Positions 9,093 to 20,084 of a stretch of 64,000 nucleotides of DNA are shown piece by piece. Both the position numbers and the translations under genes were made by a program. Numbering within the stretch: position 1 is the first letter of the stretch; the number at the start of each line of letters is the position of its first letter. The notes below the pieces were generated by a model. It did not search any database. It was not told the DNA's origin and worked only from the letters and a program-made list of their open reading frames with translations. Source of the stretch: Leucaena leucocephala (taxonomy: Eukaryota; Streptophyta; Magnoliopsida; Fabales; Fabaceae); contig CM073532.1 of NCBI GenBank assembly GCA_037074615.1, positions 14,964,001-15,028,000 of the forward strand, read 5' to 3'.

Positions 9093-10151
9093 CTATCGAA
9101 ATAAATCAGGGTACATCTCCTTCATCTTTTCTTCTATTTCCCAGGTAGCTTCATTCTCTGTTAGTCCTTTCCAGATCACTTTGACTATAGGAATCTGCTT
9201 ATTACGCAGTTGCTTGACCTTTCTATCAACTATTTGTACTGGTCCAACTTTATAGGTCAGGTCATCTCGCAGCGCAACTTCATCTTGTTCAATCACATGC
9301 GCTGGATCTGGAACATACTTCTTTAGCTGGGAAACATGGAATACATCATGTATCTGGCTGAGATTTGGAGGAAGTGCCAACTTGTAGGCCACTGATCCTA
9401 TCCTTGAGAGAATCTGAAATGGTCCGATGTATCTAGGATGCAACTTTTTCACCTTGATTGATCGTCTGGCTCTCGTAGTTGGAGTTAACTTAAGAAATAC
9501 ATGCTCGCCTTCTTCAAACTCCAACGACTTTCGTCTGACATCTACATAACTCTTCCGTCGACTTTGAGCCGTCATCATCCATTTTCTAATCATTGCAATC
9601 TGCTCAGCAGTCTGATCCACAATATCAGGACCATACATTCTTCTCTCACTTAACTCAAGCCAGCATAAGGGAGATCTACACTTTCGTCCATAAAGTGCTT
9701 CGAATGGGGCCATCTGAATACTAGCTTGATAGCTATTATTGTATGCAAATTCTATCAATGGTAGATGAGTATCCCAACTGCCTTTAAAATCCAAGACACA
9801 TGCTCTCAACATATCTTCTAGTGTCTGGATTGTTCTCTCAGACTGACCATCTGTTTGAGGATGATAAGCTGTGCTGAATCTGAGAGTAGTACCCATCTCT
9901 CGCTGCAAAGCCCTCCAAAAGTTTAACGTGAATCGAGGGTCTCTATCAGACACAATACTGCTTGGGATTCCATGCAGTCTAACAATTTCCTTTATGTACA
10001 ATCTTGCCAACTTCTCTAGAGAATCCCTCTTATTTATTGCCAGGAAATGAGCTGACTTTGTCAACCGATCAATTACCACCCATGTTGCATCATGCTTAGT
10101 TGGGGTCATGGGTAGTCCTTCTACAAAGTCCATGGCAATACTGTCCCACTT
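9093..10151 (-). pseudogene. Integrase catalytic core plus C-terminal chromodomain (E1)
   Basis: This 346-residue frame starts inside integrase. Counting from MDFVEGLP, the catalytic triad is D2, D63 (SDRDPRF) and E99 (QSERTIQTLED), the D,D-35-E pattern. VIDRLTKSAHFL and AYHPQTDGQSER are typical. The C-terminal part (LHPRYIGPFQIL, then FHVSQLKKYVPDP) leads into a chromodomain-like end with VKVIWKGLTENEATWEIEEK, as in Tekay/Del chromoviruses, where it is thought to steer insertion to marked heterochromatin. The real frame continues upstream but is cut by TGA at 10152-10154, where TGG (the W before KWDSIAMD) is expected. Confidence 0.92.
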
Positions 10152-10733
10152 TCATTCAGGGACATCTAGGGGTTGCAATGTTCTTGCTGGCTTCTGATGC
10201 TCAATCTTCACTTTCTGACATGTTAAGCACTTGGACACATAAGCTACTACATCTTTCTTCAGTCCAGGCCACCAAAATAATCTTTTAACATCATGATACA
10301 TCTTGGTCATACCTGGATGCACTGTATATTGGCTTTTATGTGCTTCATCCAGAATCTTCTCCCTTAGTCCCCTAGCATTGGGAATGTAGGGTCTTCCTCT
10401 AAACCTTAACAATCTATCTGAGGAAATCTCAAAATTCTTCGTCTGCCCTCTCTCCAGCTTGTCCTTAAAAATCATGGCGAGCTTATCCTGTCCTTGAGCC
10501 TCTTTGATCTCATATTCTATGCAAGCTTTGACATGTACTCCCCCGTAGAAACTTTCTATCACTTGCATCTGATACAAAGGGCTCCAATCTCGGATATCCT
10601 CAATCAACTTTAATTCTTTGATCATCATATATGCTACCTGCACCAGCTTTCTACTCAGAGCATCAGCCACTACATTGGCTTTTCTTGGATGGTATTTAAT
10701 TTGGAAATCGTAATCCTTTAACAATTCTATCCA
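10152..10733 (-). pseudogene. RNase H end and integrase zinc-binding domain (E1)
   Basis: It begins with the end of RNase H (LLKDYDFQIKYHPRKANVVA, then DALSRK) and continues into the integrase HHCC domain: VHPGMTKMYHD gives the two histidines and SKCLTCQKVK the two cysteines. The frame is bounded by TGA at 10734-10736 (probably a former CGA arginine) on the N side and TGA at 10152-10154 on the C side, both in the pol frame. Confidence 0.9.
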
Positions 10734-11252
10734 TCACCGTTGTCTCATATTTAGCTCTTTCTGATCTTGCAGATACTTCAGGCTTTTGTGGTCACAGTAC
10801 AATTCAATTGTAGCTCCATATAAATAATGCCTCCATATCTTTAGAGCATAAACCACCACTACAAGCTCCAGATCATGAGTGGGATAATTCTGTTCATGCG
10901 GGTTTAACTGCCATGAGGCGTAGGCTACTACTCTATCTTGCTGCATCAGCACACATCCCAACCCCTGTTTACTAGCATCAGTGTAGACTACATAAGTCTG
11001 AGTTGGGTCTGGGATAATCAGCACAGGAGTAGTGGTTAATTTATGCTTTAACTCTTGAAAACTAGCCTCACACTTCTCGTCCCACTTAAACTGCTGATTC
11101 TTTCTGGTAAGCTTGGTTAGTGGCAAGGCAATTCGAGAAAAGTCCTGGATGAATCTTCTGTAATACCCTGCTAAGCCCAAGAAACTTCTGATCTCTATCA
11201 CCGTCTTTGGCTGCTCCCAGCTTAAAATAGCTTCAACTTTGCTAGGATCCAC
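10734..11252 (-). pseudogene. RT thumb/connection and RNase H (E1)
   Basis: The frame covers the end of RT (FLGLAGYYRRFIQDFSRIA, then PLTKLTRK) and RNase H. RNase H acidic residues are visible in YTDASKQGLGCVLMQ, in the DLEL stretch and in YCDHKSLKYL. It would remove the RNA strand of the hybrid during reverse transcription. It lies in one frame with the segments on both sides. The stop at 10734-10736 breaks it from the HHCC part; a further in-frame TAG at 11304-11306 lies just upstream, at CEF-stop-LSEVKFL. Confidence 0.9.
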
Positions 11253-12509
11253 AGCTACCCCGTCTTGGGATATGACGTGACCAAGAAATTTGACTTCTGA
11301 AAGCTAAAACTCACACTTACTTAGCTTAGCGTAGAGCTGCCTCTCTTTGAGGGTACCAAGAACAATTCTCAAATGCCTTTCATGCTCCTCAGCAGACTTG
11401 GAGTAAACCAGAATATAATCTATGAAGACCACCACAAATTAATCTAAATAAGGCCTGAAGATCCAGTTCATATAATCTATGAAAATTGCAGGAGCATTAG
11501 TCAGACCAAAAGGCATCACCAAAAACTCAAAATGCCCATAACGTGTTCTGAAAGCAGTCTTTGAAATGTCACCTGACTTAATTCTCAACTGATGGTAGCG
11601 AGATCGTAAATCAATCTTGGAGAATAGACTCGCTCCAGCCAATTGATCTAGCAAATCATCAATTCTGGGGAGAGGGTACTTGTTCTTAACTGTGATCTTG
11701 TTCAGCTCTCTGTAGTCAATACACAGTCTTAAGTTGCCATCTTTCTTTTTAACAAATAGCACTGGAGCACCCCAGGGAGAAACACTAGGTCGAATGAAAC
11801 CCTTTTCTAAAAGATCCTCAATCTGCTTCTTCATCTCACTCATTTCATTAGGAGCCATCCGATATGGGGCTTTGGATACTGGTCCTGCTCTAGGCGCAAT
11901 GTTGATTGCAAACTCCACTTCTCGTTCCGGAGGCAATCCTTGAATTTCCATTGGAAAGACTTCAGGAAATTCATTAACTACTACAATCGTCTCAATTCCT
12001 TCTTCGACTTCTGCTTGAACAGAGAGGAAAACCATGTATCCTTGACATCCTTTCTGCAAGCATTTATTTGCTTGTGCCTCCGTTATGAAATTCAGTCGTA
12101 CTTCTGGACTCCGATCTGCTACCGTTGAACCAAGAACTAGCGTCTTGTTCTTACAGTCCAGTATTACATTATTGGAGGACAACCAATTTAAACCAAGTAT
12201 AACCTCCATCTCTCGGAAAGGCATGCATATTAAGTCTAGGGTTGTATAACAGTGCTCATACCGCACAATAATATTCAAACAAGCATCGGAGGTAACTACC
12301 CTAGAACTTGTGGGAGTTGTCACATATATGTCATAATGCAATTTACTAATCATCAGGCCTAGACGTCTAGCACAATCATAGGAAATAAAAGAATGACTTG
12401 CACCAGAATCAAACAGAGCAATCACTGAGTGATCATTGATATAGATTGTACCTTGAATTATCTCAGGTGATTTCTGTGCATCTTCTCTGGAAAGTGCAAA
12501 TACGCGTCC
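11253..12509 (-). pseudogene. Protease and RT palm/fingers (E1), catalytic Asp lost
   Basis: Protease: LFDSGASHSFI and EVILGLNWLSS. RT: FIRPSVSPWGAPVLFVKKKD, LCIDYRELNKITVKNKYPLP, FSKIDLRSRYHQ (glycine of the usual SGYHQ changed to R) and the MPFGLTNAP motif. A TAA at 11439-11441 replaces the glutamine after RPYLD. Just downstream the catalytic FIDD motif reads FIDY, so one of the paired aspartates is gone. A TAG at 11304-11306 follows. The RT therefore cannot be active even if the stops were read through. Confidence 0.9.
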
Positions 12510-13635
12510 TTACGTCCGCGGCCTTTGGTCAGCTGCTGCCTAAGGACATTCCTTTGAAAAGTAGCCTGGCTTTCCACAAGTATAGCAGACATTTTGGCCT
12601 ATCCAACAAGGCCTATCCCCATGATTTTTTCCACATTTATTGCATACTCGGGCTCTGGGGTCTCTGTTACTCGGCCCTCCTCTGTAATTTCCTTTGCCAG
12701 GTCTCCTATTCTGCCATGGCTGCTTCCTTTTTCTGTAATTGCTATTTCTTGTAGCATTTTGGCTTTGACCAGCCCTCTCAGGAATTGTCTGTTCCTTGCT
12801 TATAGGCGTAGACAGCATCCTATGATTCATACTGTTCTCTACTATGCGGCATGCCTCTACAGCCTTGTTGAACTGGTTGTACTGTTGAGCAGTCAGCTTC
12901 TCCTTTAGCATAGAGTTCAATCCTCTAATCAACCTCTCGGTCATCCATCTTTCATCATCTACTTGGCGCAAATATGTTGAATATTGAGACAGACGGATGA
13001 ATTTGGCCAAGTACTCGTCAAAGGATTCTCTTTCTCCTTGTCTCAGCACAAGGAATTCTGCTTCCCTTTCATCCCTCACAGACTGAGGAAAATACTTTGC
13101 ATAGAATTGTTCAAGAAACACTTCCCAAGTGACTGGAATGTTTCTTGCTTGCATAAGCAGTTCTGTATTTTTCCACCACCTATCAGCTGGTAGATGGCCA
13201 TCTGAGCCTTTGTCTCCGTTGGGCAATCTAGAACTTTAAAAATCTTTTCCAGTCGACTGATCCAATCCTCTGCAGCCTGGACCTCAAAGGTTCCTTCAAA
13301 TATGGGAGGATTATGCTGGCAGAACCTGACCATCCATTGCTGAATGCTAATTACATGATCTGTCTGCTCAGCCCGCTAGGTGGCTCTACCGGACGCTGTA
13401 CTCTTTCTGCGGCTGTATTCGCTGCTTCAGTCCGTTCTGGAGGCCTCATATTGTTCACTGCTGTAGCCACTGTTGCGGCTATAACAGCATCTCTTTCCTG
13501 CTCACTTCGTGCTTGTGTAACACGCATTTCTTCTATCATTTTCTGTTGTTGCTCCAGCCTTTCTAATATTAGCTGATTAATATCCCTTGTGTTCTCTGGT
13601 TCCTCTGTCATAACGGTTCTTCTTGTACGAACCAT
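12510..13635 (-). pseudogene. gag (E1), two frameshifts and two stops
   Basis: The start codon is the ATG at 13635-13633 (MVRTRRTVMTEEPENTRDIN). A coiled-coil-like N-terminus rich in Q and E is followed by the capsid core, FDEYLAKFIRLSQYS, a basic region and the knuckle CYTCGKPGYFSKEC. A frameshift occurs near 13,340-13,375. A second, near 13,191, comes from a 13-bp deletion relative to the gag copy at 4177-5239, between gct-containing direct repeats. TAG at 12540-12542 and TAA at 12510-12512 interrupt the link to protease. The family has one continuous gag-pol frame. Confidence 0.9.
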
Positions 13636-13804
13636 TTTTGCTTTATTTACGGTCTAGAAGAAAAATCTAATAGAAGAGGAATACTATAGACAACATAATT
13701 TATATTCCATTCAAAACACGTCATACAGTCATCAAAAGTCATACATATAGTGCCATACTGGTCTTTATAACTACATGGAGAACATTATTATTTCTAAACA
13801 TACC

Positions 13805-14569
13805 CTAGTCCTTCTTAAACTTAATTCTAATAAATTCTTTAATCAAATAAATCCAATCAGGTATGTCTTCGTAAGGATCTTCTCCAAAGTATTCATCTAA
13901 TTCCGTTCTCCAAGTAGGGGTGGTTGGCAGAATTTCATTCATAATGACTGTCCAATCATCCAGCGTCAATGTATCTGGTTGGAAGGCTTGATAGGCTTCT
14001 CTTACTCTGGTAATAAAATCCTGATAAACTACGTAGTCCTGATCCCTACTTCTGTCTAAAAGTCCTCTAAGAGTGTACAGCTGTTGAGCTAACTCTATAG
14101 CCCTCTCAAAGTGCCCTTCACTCATATGCTTAGATGGTGACATCTCTATAACTTGGTCTCCCAAATAAAACTCTACCATCGTTAGTTTGGGTCTACTAGG
14201 ACCTGGGATGTCTGGGTCTACTGATTGCCTCGGAGTATATCCCATTGTTCCTCTAACTTGGGAACACTGATCATTAGGATGTCCTGGTTGGGCTCCTTGA
14301 TTTGTCTCCAGGTCTGTATCTACTACAGTTGTAGTCATAGGAATAGTTGGTACAGGTTCCTCCTGTATCCCCTCTGGTGTATTGGTCAGAATATTGGACC
14401 CTGCTGCGGAACTAATCTCCTTAGCATTACTAACCATAGGAGGGATCCACATATCTGAATCACTATCCAGTATCTCTTCCTCCTCCTCTGAGCTGTCCAA
14501 GATATAGACATCTGGCCTATGGTCTCCTTGATTTACGGTGGTTTCTGATCTGGTTCTACCTCTAGCCAT
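13805..14569 (-). CDS. Extra intact ORF between PBS and gag (254 aa, unknown)
   Basis: A complete 254-residue ORF in the sense orientation of E1. It starts about 95 bp after the primer binding site and ends about 170 bp before the gag ATG. The N-terminus is basic (MARGRTRSE), followed by an acidic patch (SSEEEEEILDSDSD), a low-complexity P/T/Q-rich middle and a folded-looking C-terminal half (YLGDQVIEMSPSKHMSEGHF, then WRTELDEYFGEDPYEDIPDW). I see no transmembrane segment, zinc finger or known catalytic motif, and I do not recognise the family. It is unbroken while the adjacent gag-pol has at least eight lesions. A related acidic word may survive in the leader of E2 (near 45,060-45,090). The position resembles ORF1 of Ogre/Tat elements, but no homology is claimed. 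Confidence 0.7.
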   Translation of the reverse strand: MARGRTRSETTVNQGDHRPDVYILDSSEEEEEILDSDSDMWIPPMVSNAKEISSAAGSNILTNTPEGIQEEPVPTIPMTTTVVDTDLETNQGAQPGHPNDQCSQVRGTMGYTPRQSVDPDIPGPSRPKLTMVEFYLGDQVIEMSPSKHMSEGHFERAIELAQQLYTLRGLLDRSRDQDYVVYQDFITRVREAYQAFQPDTLTLDDWTVIMNEILPTTPTWRTELDEYFGEDPYEDIPDWIYLIKEFIRIKFKKD

Positions 14570-14634
14570 CCTGCAAGTATTAACTTAATGTCATTTATGA
14601 TAGCTTTACTAATGGGTATCTATCTATTATCTAT

Positions 14635-14675
14635 TCAGAGCATTTTTTAATCCAGAATCCTTTGCTCTGATACCA
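14635..14675 (-). promoter_or_regulatory. Initiator-Met primer binding site inside a hairpin (E1)
   Basis: The - strand bases of 14664-14675 read TGGTATCAGAGC, the standard PBS complementary to plant initiator-Met tRNA, three bases from the LTR end. TCAGAGCA (14635-14642) and TGCTCTGA (14663-14670) pair perfectly over 8 bp, so half of the PBS can be held in a stem-loop. E2 has the same arrangement. Confidence 0.88.
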
Positions 14676-14678
14676 AAA

Positions 14679-17588
14679 TGAAACATCCTCCTTCAAACAT
14701 CTCATAGTACACTTACGAAAGTAATCTTAACTTTATTATATCTCTCTTTGCCAAAAATCCTGACAGAAGATAACTGTACTGATTCGGTAATTCCCATGAG
14801 AACTACCATTCTACGTAAGTACCCAGGAAAGACTGGATGAACCGGTTAGGTCCACTCACTTTCAGCCTCCTTATACAGCACCTACGTACACAGTACTTTT
14901 GATATTCTGCCAGTATAACAGCATTCTCTAGTAAATATTCTTAATCTCAATCCTTAAACTTTGACCTTAAATTTTGAGCTTAAACCTTAACTTTACTTAT
15001 ACTCAATTGGAACTATTTTAGAACATTGCAATACCTCTTAACCCCAAAAATATGTATTTCCAAGAGTTGGGCTTACGGATACTGTTCACTGCCACTATTC
15101 ACTGGGTAATTCCAGATTACAACCTAAACTTTGGAAATTCATAAATAAATCTAGAAAAATCTTTTTAAGGTGATTCCAATTTCTAATGAAATCTATTTCA
15201 TTTAACTTTGAGATAAGAATATGAAAATGAGATCTTATTGTCCATATCAAATCAGTTTATTCGTTGAACTTTACTGTTTATTTGGTAAATCTGGAAGTTC
15301 CAGTTTCTTTGCCCCATTTTCAAAAATTCATTTCTCCTTGTATACTTATCCAATTTAGTTGAATTACATATGGGTTTAAATCTCCATATGTCTAATTTAA
15401 TCTCACAAAATTTCGAGGAAAAACTCATTCGTTTACTATATGAAATTAGCGCATGAACCTTACTGCCTCTGAGTAGTCGTTTTACCTTATTCCAGATTTC
15501 AACTCCTAACTTTGAAAAATCATAATAATTCGCGTTCTTAACCAAATGAGGCGTTATTGGTGTCCATTTAAATCTCTTGATCTTATCTATGTTCATGCCA
15601 AATTTCATATAAAAACTCATCATATAAGTCAATCAAAATACCGATGGAAGTACACTACCTCAGATTGGATTCATGAGTAGCATGCATCATACAAACCAAA
15701 ACATCATCTTGTAATTAAAGTGCACACTCTTTAAATTATGTACAGTCATCCATCAACATTTACCCTCTTGCCTTGAGAAGATCCAGCACCTAGAGCATGT
15801 TTAATTATATGGAAGGAATGAGATTTCATGGAAATCCCAATAGCAAGTAATATAAACTATAAGGTTATGCATGTTTGATTGAATGACTAACATGTTATCA
15901 TGCAATGGGAGCTAATTCATGCTTATACATAAGCAACTCTAATATGCATATTGTCATGACATATATTGCAAGGAGTATCACATACTCATATCACATCATC
16001 ATCATCATCACACAACATTCCATGCTCAACCAAACCTTCATGCATAACAAGTAAGCAAAACAATCAAAGCACATAAGTTTATAGTTAGATATTCTTGCTA
16101 CCTCTTGTAGATCCTTGTCCTTTCCTTTCTTAAAATGGTCTTTCCTTGCCACATATGTCAAAACCTAAACATTACAATATGATTACCAAATTATAACTCC
16201 ATTCCAAACAAATTCCAAGTCTAGTTTCAATAAGCTCCCTTTTTCCAAAAATTCCCATTTTGGTTCCAATGCTTCCCATACTTGTTCCTCCACTTTACCC
16301 CCACACAAAATCTCATTTTAAGACCATTGGAAGCATCAAAATTATGAAATTCAAATCACTGTTCACGCGGGTGAACAGTACCCGTGAGGAATTTTCAACA
16401 TTATAACCTTTAATTCCAATGGTTTCCAAGGTTCAAAACCTTTCCAATCCTACACAAAATCATCATATAAACTCAATGGAAGCATTAAATCATTGAAATT
16501 CCATTTTCTTCCATCATGAACAGTGCATGAACAGTGCACCAAAATGGTAAAGTGAAGAACATCAACTTACTTTACTTGCTCTTTCAAGACCCTTGCTTCT
16601 TCCTTGCTTTCTTCCACTTTCTTTCTCTAGAACTCACTTCTCTCTCTAAAGGAGCTCTTGGGTGTGAAGAATGAATGGAAAGGGGGGGGTATTTATAGCA
16701 AAAGTCATGTGCCATTTGAAGGCCAAGATCACTTTGGAAACTATTTAATCTAATGGTTAAAGGTTTGATCTTGGAATGTCCTTTCACTTTGGCTCATGAC
16801 CTCACCACCATGACCTCACTAGCATGACATCACTTGGGACACCTAAGCTCTCTTCTTGGTGCCATTTTTAGTCCATGTGGGTCCCACCATGTGCAAAACA
16901 TAATTCTTACTTTATTATCTTTTTCTTTATTTCCAAAAATCCATAAATTATTTATTTTTGGACTTGGGATCCAAGATAACTTTTGGGCCTTATTGGGCTG
17001 GCCTAGGATGACATGTTGGACCTCTTTTAGGTCCAATAGCTAATTGGCACAAATCCCAATGTACTTTCCTTATACCGATGTCCTTAAATTGCCCTGAGTT
17101 TAGCATAAATGCTAAACACCTCCTTTAATTGTTCTAACATTTTTAAAAATTCATTATAATATAAAATGAATTCTCTACAAAGTTTCATAATTTTATGAGA
17201 CCCAGAAGTCCTGTTAAAAATTATATACGTTTCCTTTAACCCTTTATCGGTGTCCTTTTTCACCGTAAATTCCATAATTAATTCTACAGGACTCCTTTTT
17301 TACTTCTGTCAACTCCATAAATTCTCATATTAATTATAATAATTTACTATCAAATTTCCTCTGATATCCATCCATTGTGTGAAATGACCAAAATACCCTC
17401 CATTTACTTCTGGTTTCTTAGGGCATCACAGTGGCATTTTCGTAATTTTGTACTTTGGCTTTTAGACTTTCTTCCTCTTCCAATTAATCCTTTTCTTTAC
17501 ATAAATATGGCCACATATTTTCCTAAAAATCTCATATATTTCATTTAACCTGTACATACAACGTAGTACAGAAATTAGGGATGTTATA
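14679..17588 (-). mobile_element. E1 5' LTR (chromovirus family B)
   Basis: A 2910-bp LTR, on the - strand running from a mutated terminus (TATAACATCC instead of TGTAACATCC, at 17588) to GGAGGATGTTTCA (14679). The TATA box is at 16690-16697. The paired-but-different version of the LTR hairpin is near 15,815-15,835. An inverted pair of AAATGACCAAAATACCC-type words lies near 17,382-17,445. It has no GTCGCGAC array. Solo LTR 33719-37194 and the LTR starting at 61390 are diverged relatives. Confidence 0.9.
16690..16697 (-). promoter_or_regulatory. TATA box of E1 5' LTR
   Basis: On the - strand this reads TATAAATA followed by a run of eight C. It would drive E1 transcription toward lower coordinates. 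The partner LTR has lost this region by deletion. Confidence 0.75.
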
Positions 17589-18493
17589 TTCTGGAAGCTG
17601 AAAGTCCATCAATTGAAGAAGGGTCGAGTTTCTGTGATGAACGGTCGTGACCCAATGACCATAACATCACGACCAAACATTAGTCTGTAGCCCACTGTGA
17701 ATATGAGTCACGACCAAATGAATTTCAAGTCGCGACAATAAACTCCAGAGATGACCAATCGCAATCCGAAGATGAAGGTGTCACGACTAAACCTCAATCT
17801 GCAGAGGGACAGCCTCTTTGTGAATCAGAGTTGCGACCACATGGTTTACAGGTCGCGACACAAAATTCCAGAGAACACACGTCGCGGCAAGATGAATATA
17901 ATGTCGCGACTAATAGTTCCAGAGATGCACCCTGTCAATTTTAGTCGTGACAATACGCTGAAAGGTCGCAACCTGATATACCAGACTCATCCAATAAACT
18001 AAAAACTCCTTCAGATCACTGTTCCACTATTTTGGTTAAAGGGCCAATGTGTTCTAACCCTACTTCTCCTTATTCTCATTCCAAAATTACTTCTCATACC
18101 TTAAAATTTTCGAACGATTTGTTTTCTAACAATGATGCAGGTATGGGAAGGAATAATCCCAAGAATGTTGCAGTTGTAGACCAACATCAGCTTGGAGCGA
18201 CACTTGGGGAACTAGATGATAAATTAGAGTGTTTACGCAAGCTGGATAAGAGCAACCGCAAGGAATGTACGAAGGATGTGAAGGAAAAACCTCCCAACTC
18301 TATTGCTGCTACATGCCAACCACAGTTGGGCAAGTTCAAGTTTAAAGAGGGAAGATTCAAGACAAGCTTGGATGAATCTCAGCACAAAATGCACGACCGT
18401 GGCACTTTAAAGTGGAGAGAGAAAGCAATGGGGGAGATCGTCCAATCAAACAGCTATCTCTCAAAGTTTATTGAGTTTCCCCCGCCACCTTGA
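17589..18493 (+). pseudogene. Athila-like element C, repeat-coding linker and 153-aa tail
   Basis: This continues the frame interrupted at 5505. The first 380 bp encode a linker made by the palindrome array, with pieces such as ESRPNEFQVAT, LRPHGLQVAT, SREHTSRQDEYNVAT and NSSRDAP. Stops in this stretch arise where TCGCGA became TCGTGA or similar. From about 17,955 the frame is open to a stop at 18491-18493 (NDLFSNNDAGMGRNN, then DQHQLGATLG, ending YLSKFIEFPPPP). Element D continues at the equivalent point into RT, while C has no RT, RNase H or integrase and goes straight to 3' non-coding DNA. C is therefore probably non-autonomous or deleted. The function of the 153-residue tail is unknown. 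Confidence 0.7.
17644..17972. repeat. GTCGCGAC array 4 (12 sites, in coding frame)
   Basis: Sites start at 17644, 17666, 17707, 17729, 17758, 17780, 17830, 17852, 17881, 17903, 17944 and 17965. Pairs are 21-22 bp apart and pair-to-pair steps are 63, 51, 72, 51 and 63 bp, all multiples of three. Members of a pair lie in different codon phases, giving S-R-x and V-A-T. Confidence 0.93.
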
Positions 18494-18900
18494 GGCCAGG
18501 TTGTCTCTTTCCTATCTCCTACCTTTTACACATGCTACTATTTATGACGTTTGCTATTTCAGGTTGAGTATAGGAAAGGGATGATTCAGTAGATTAGATT
18601 CCATTTTTAGTTTATTTCTGTTTGTCTTCAGTTTATTTCTGTTTATTCTAGGATTATTTCTGTTTTGAATAACACCCCATTACTGTCCATGCAATGGATA
18701 CCCTTACATCCACACACTCACATGCATGAATTTAGCTTACCCATCCTGTCATCTTTGCTTTACTTGTATTGCTTTGTATGACTTGAATGTGACTGTGAGC
18801 TTCATTGCAAAAATTGCATTGAGCGTTATGATTACCTACTGTATTGAGGCTAGATTTAACTGATAACATTATCAATTTCTTTGGTTCAGTTGACAGTGAG

Positions 18901-18930
18901 GACGCTGTCAAGTTTAAGTGTGGGGAAGGA
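18901..18930 (+). promoter_or_regulatory. Internal PPT-like motif
   Basis: The words gacgctgtcaag and tttaagtgtggggaagga resemble the conserved phrase found near the end of Athila/Tat coding regions. A near-copy (ttcaagtgtgggggaa) forms the LTR-adjacent PPT 1.8 kb further on. Confidence 0.55.
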
Positions 18931-19119
18931 TATTTTACTTTTTCTTTTGTAAATAATCCAATATTTCATCACAAATTTTTTGTTTTTGATCTTAATATGT
19001 GGTGAATTGCTGAAAATTGGACCTCCACCTTAAACAAAATTGTTAATTGGTAAAAAGAATTTAGCGTAAAAACCATTTTTGGACTTTGAAAACTGTCACT
19101 TGGTAGTCTGTGAACAATG

Positions 19120-19392
19120 GTTGCGACATATGTGATCTATGGTCGCGACCTTTTATGGAATCTTGGTCTAACATGCTCTCTGTGAACTACAGTCGTGACC
19201 TATGTGCTGTTTGGTAGCGGCAATACCTCTCTGATTCACGTCGCGACATGAGTATCTTCATAGTCATGACTGTTCCTCTCTGTGCATTTGAGTCGCGATA
19301 GGAAATTTCATTAGTCACGGCCAATGTTTGTAAATCTCTAAGCATGCACCCCTGTGAAAATAGGTCACGACATTAACGTTTTAAGTCGCGAC
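19120..19392. repeat. GTCGCGAC array 5 (10 sites, 3' region)
   Basis: Sites start at 19120, 19142, 19192, 19214, 19240, 19263, 19292, 19314, 19364 and 19385; spacings are 22, 50, 22, 26, 23, 29, 22, 50 and 21. Long gaps contain ctctctgtgaa-like words. Confidence 0.92.
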
Positions 19393-20084
19393 CCAAATTT
19401 AAAAAAAAAATGTCCAATTACCTTCTCTTTGCCTTGTGCAATGCTGGAAAGAAGGATTCCTTCTGAACTACTAAGATGCTTTCACAAATGATTCATTGTC
19501 CCATTATTTCAAAACCTTTTTAGTCCTTCGAAACCATTGCCACACTTGAATTTTTCTTTGAGAATCTTGGAAATTGAATTTGAAACACCTAAACTTTTGC
19601 TATTGAATTTGGGATTATTACATGATTCTAAGTGATTACTCTGTAACTTTTAAATCATTGTTTAGAGGGTTTTCAGTTATAATAAGTGTTCTAATGCCTA
19701 GTGAATGATGAACTTTGTTTGGGACTTTAGCTTATGAGCAATTTAGATCAAAACCCTAGTTGGAAGGATTCTCGGCCTAAAATTCTATATTGAGTGATTA
19801 TTCAATTGGTTTATTCCTCTAGAACTTGTCTTGGCTCTGAGTTGAGAATGACTTGCGTATTTATGAATTGAACATGATAGAGGCATTCATTTCTAAACCC
19901 TTTTATCCCAAACACAAGCCTACTACATATTATATCCTTAGTCACCCCCTTTGAGCCCGTCATTTTTCTTTCATCCATCATTTATATAGAAAGTCATATA
20001 TGCATAAACTTCATTTGCAGAATAAAATTCTATTCATGTCAAAAATTCATTATTGTTTTGATGTGTGCTACAGGTTCTGTGCAT

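Larger units (their letters stand above)
5506..17588 (-). mobile_element. Chromovirus E1 (Tekay/Del type), - strand, TSD TTCTG
   Basis: The whole insertion is flanked by TTCTG at 5501-5505 and 17589-17593, and the Athila-like reading frame joins cleanly across it. Order on the - strand: 5' LTR (17588-14679), PBS, extra ORF, gag, protease, RT, RNase H, integrase with chromodomain, PPT (9057-9040), 3' LTR (9039-7585), then a family A solo LTR (7584-5506) that now forms the outer end. Gag-pol carries at least six stops and two frameshifts, so the copy is not autonomous. Confidence 0.92.

Noticed and set aside
17751..18002. 83-residue frame over palindrome array 4
   Set aside because: It is in a different register from the Athila linker frame (SRPNEFQVAT register), which joins the segments on both sides.
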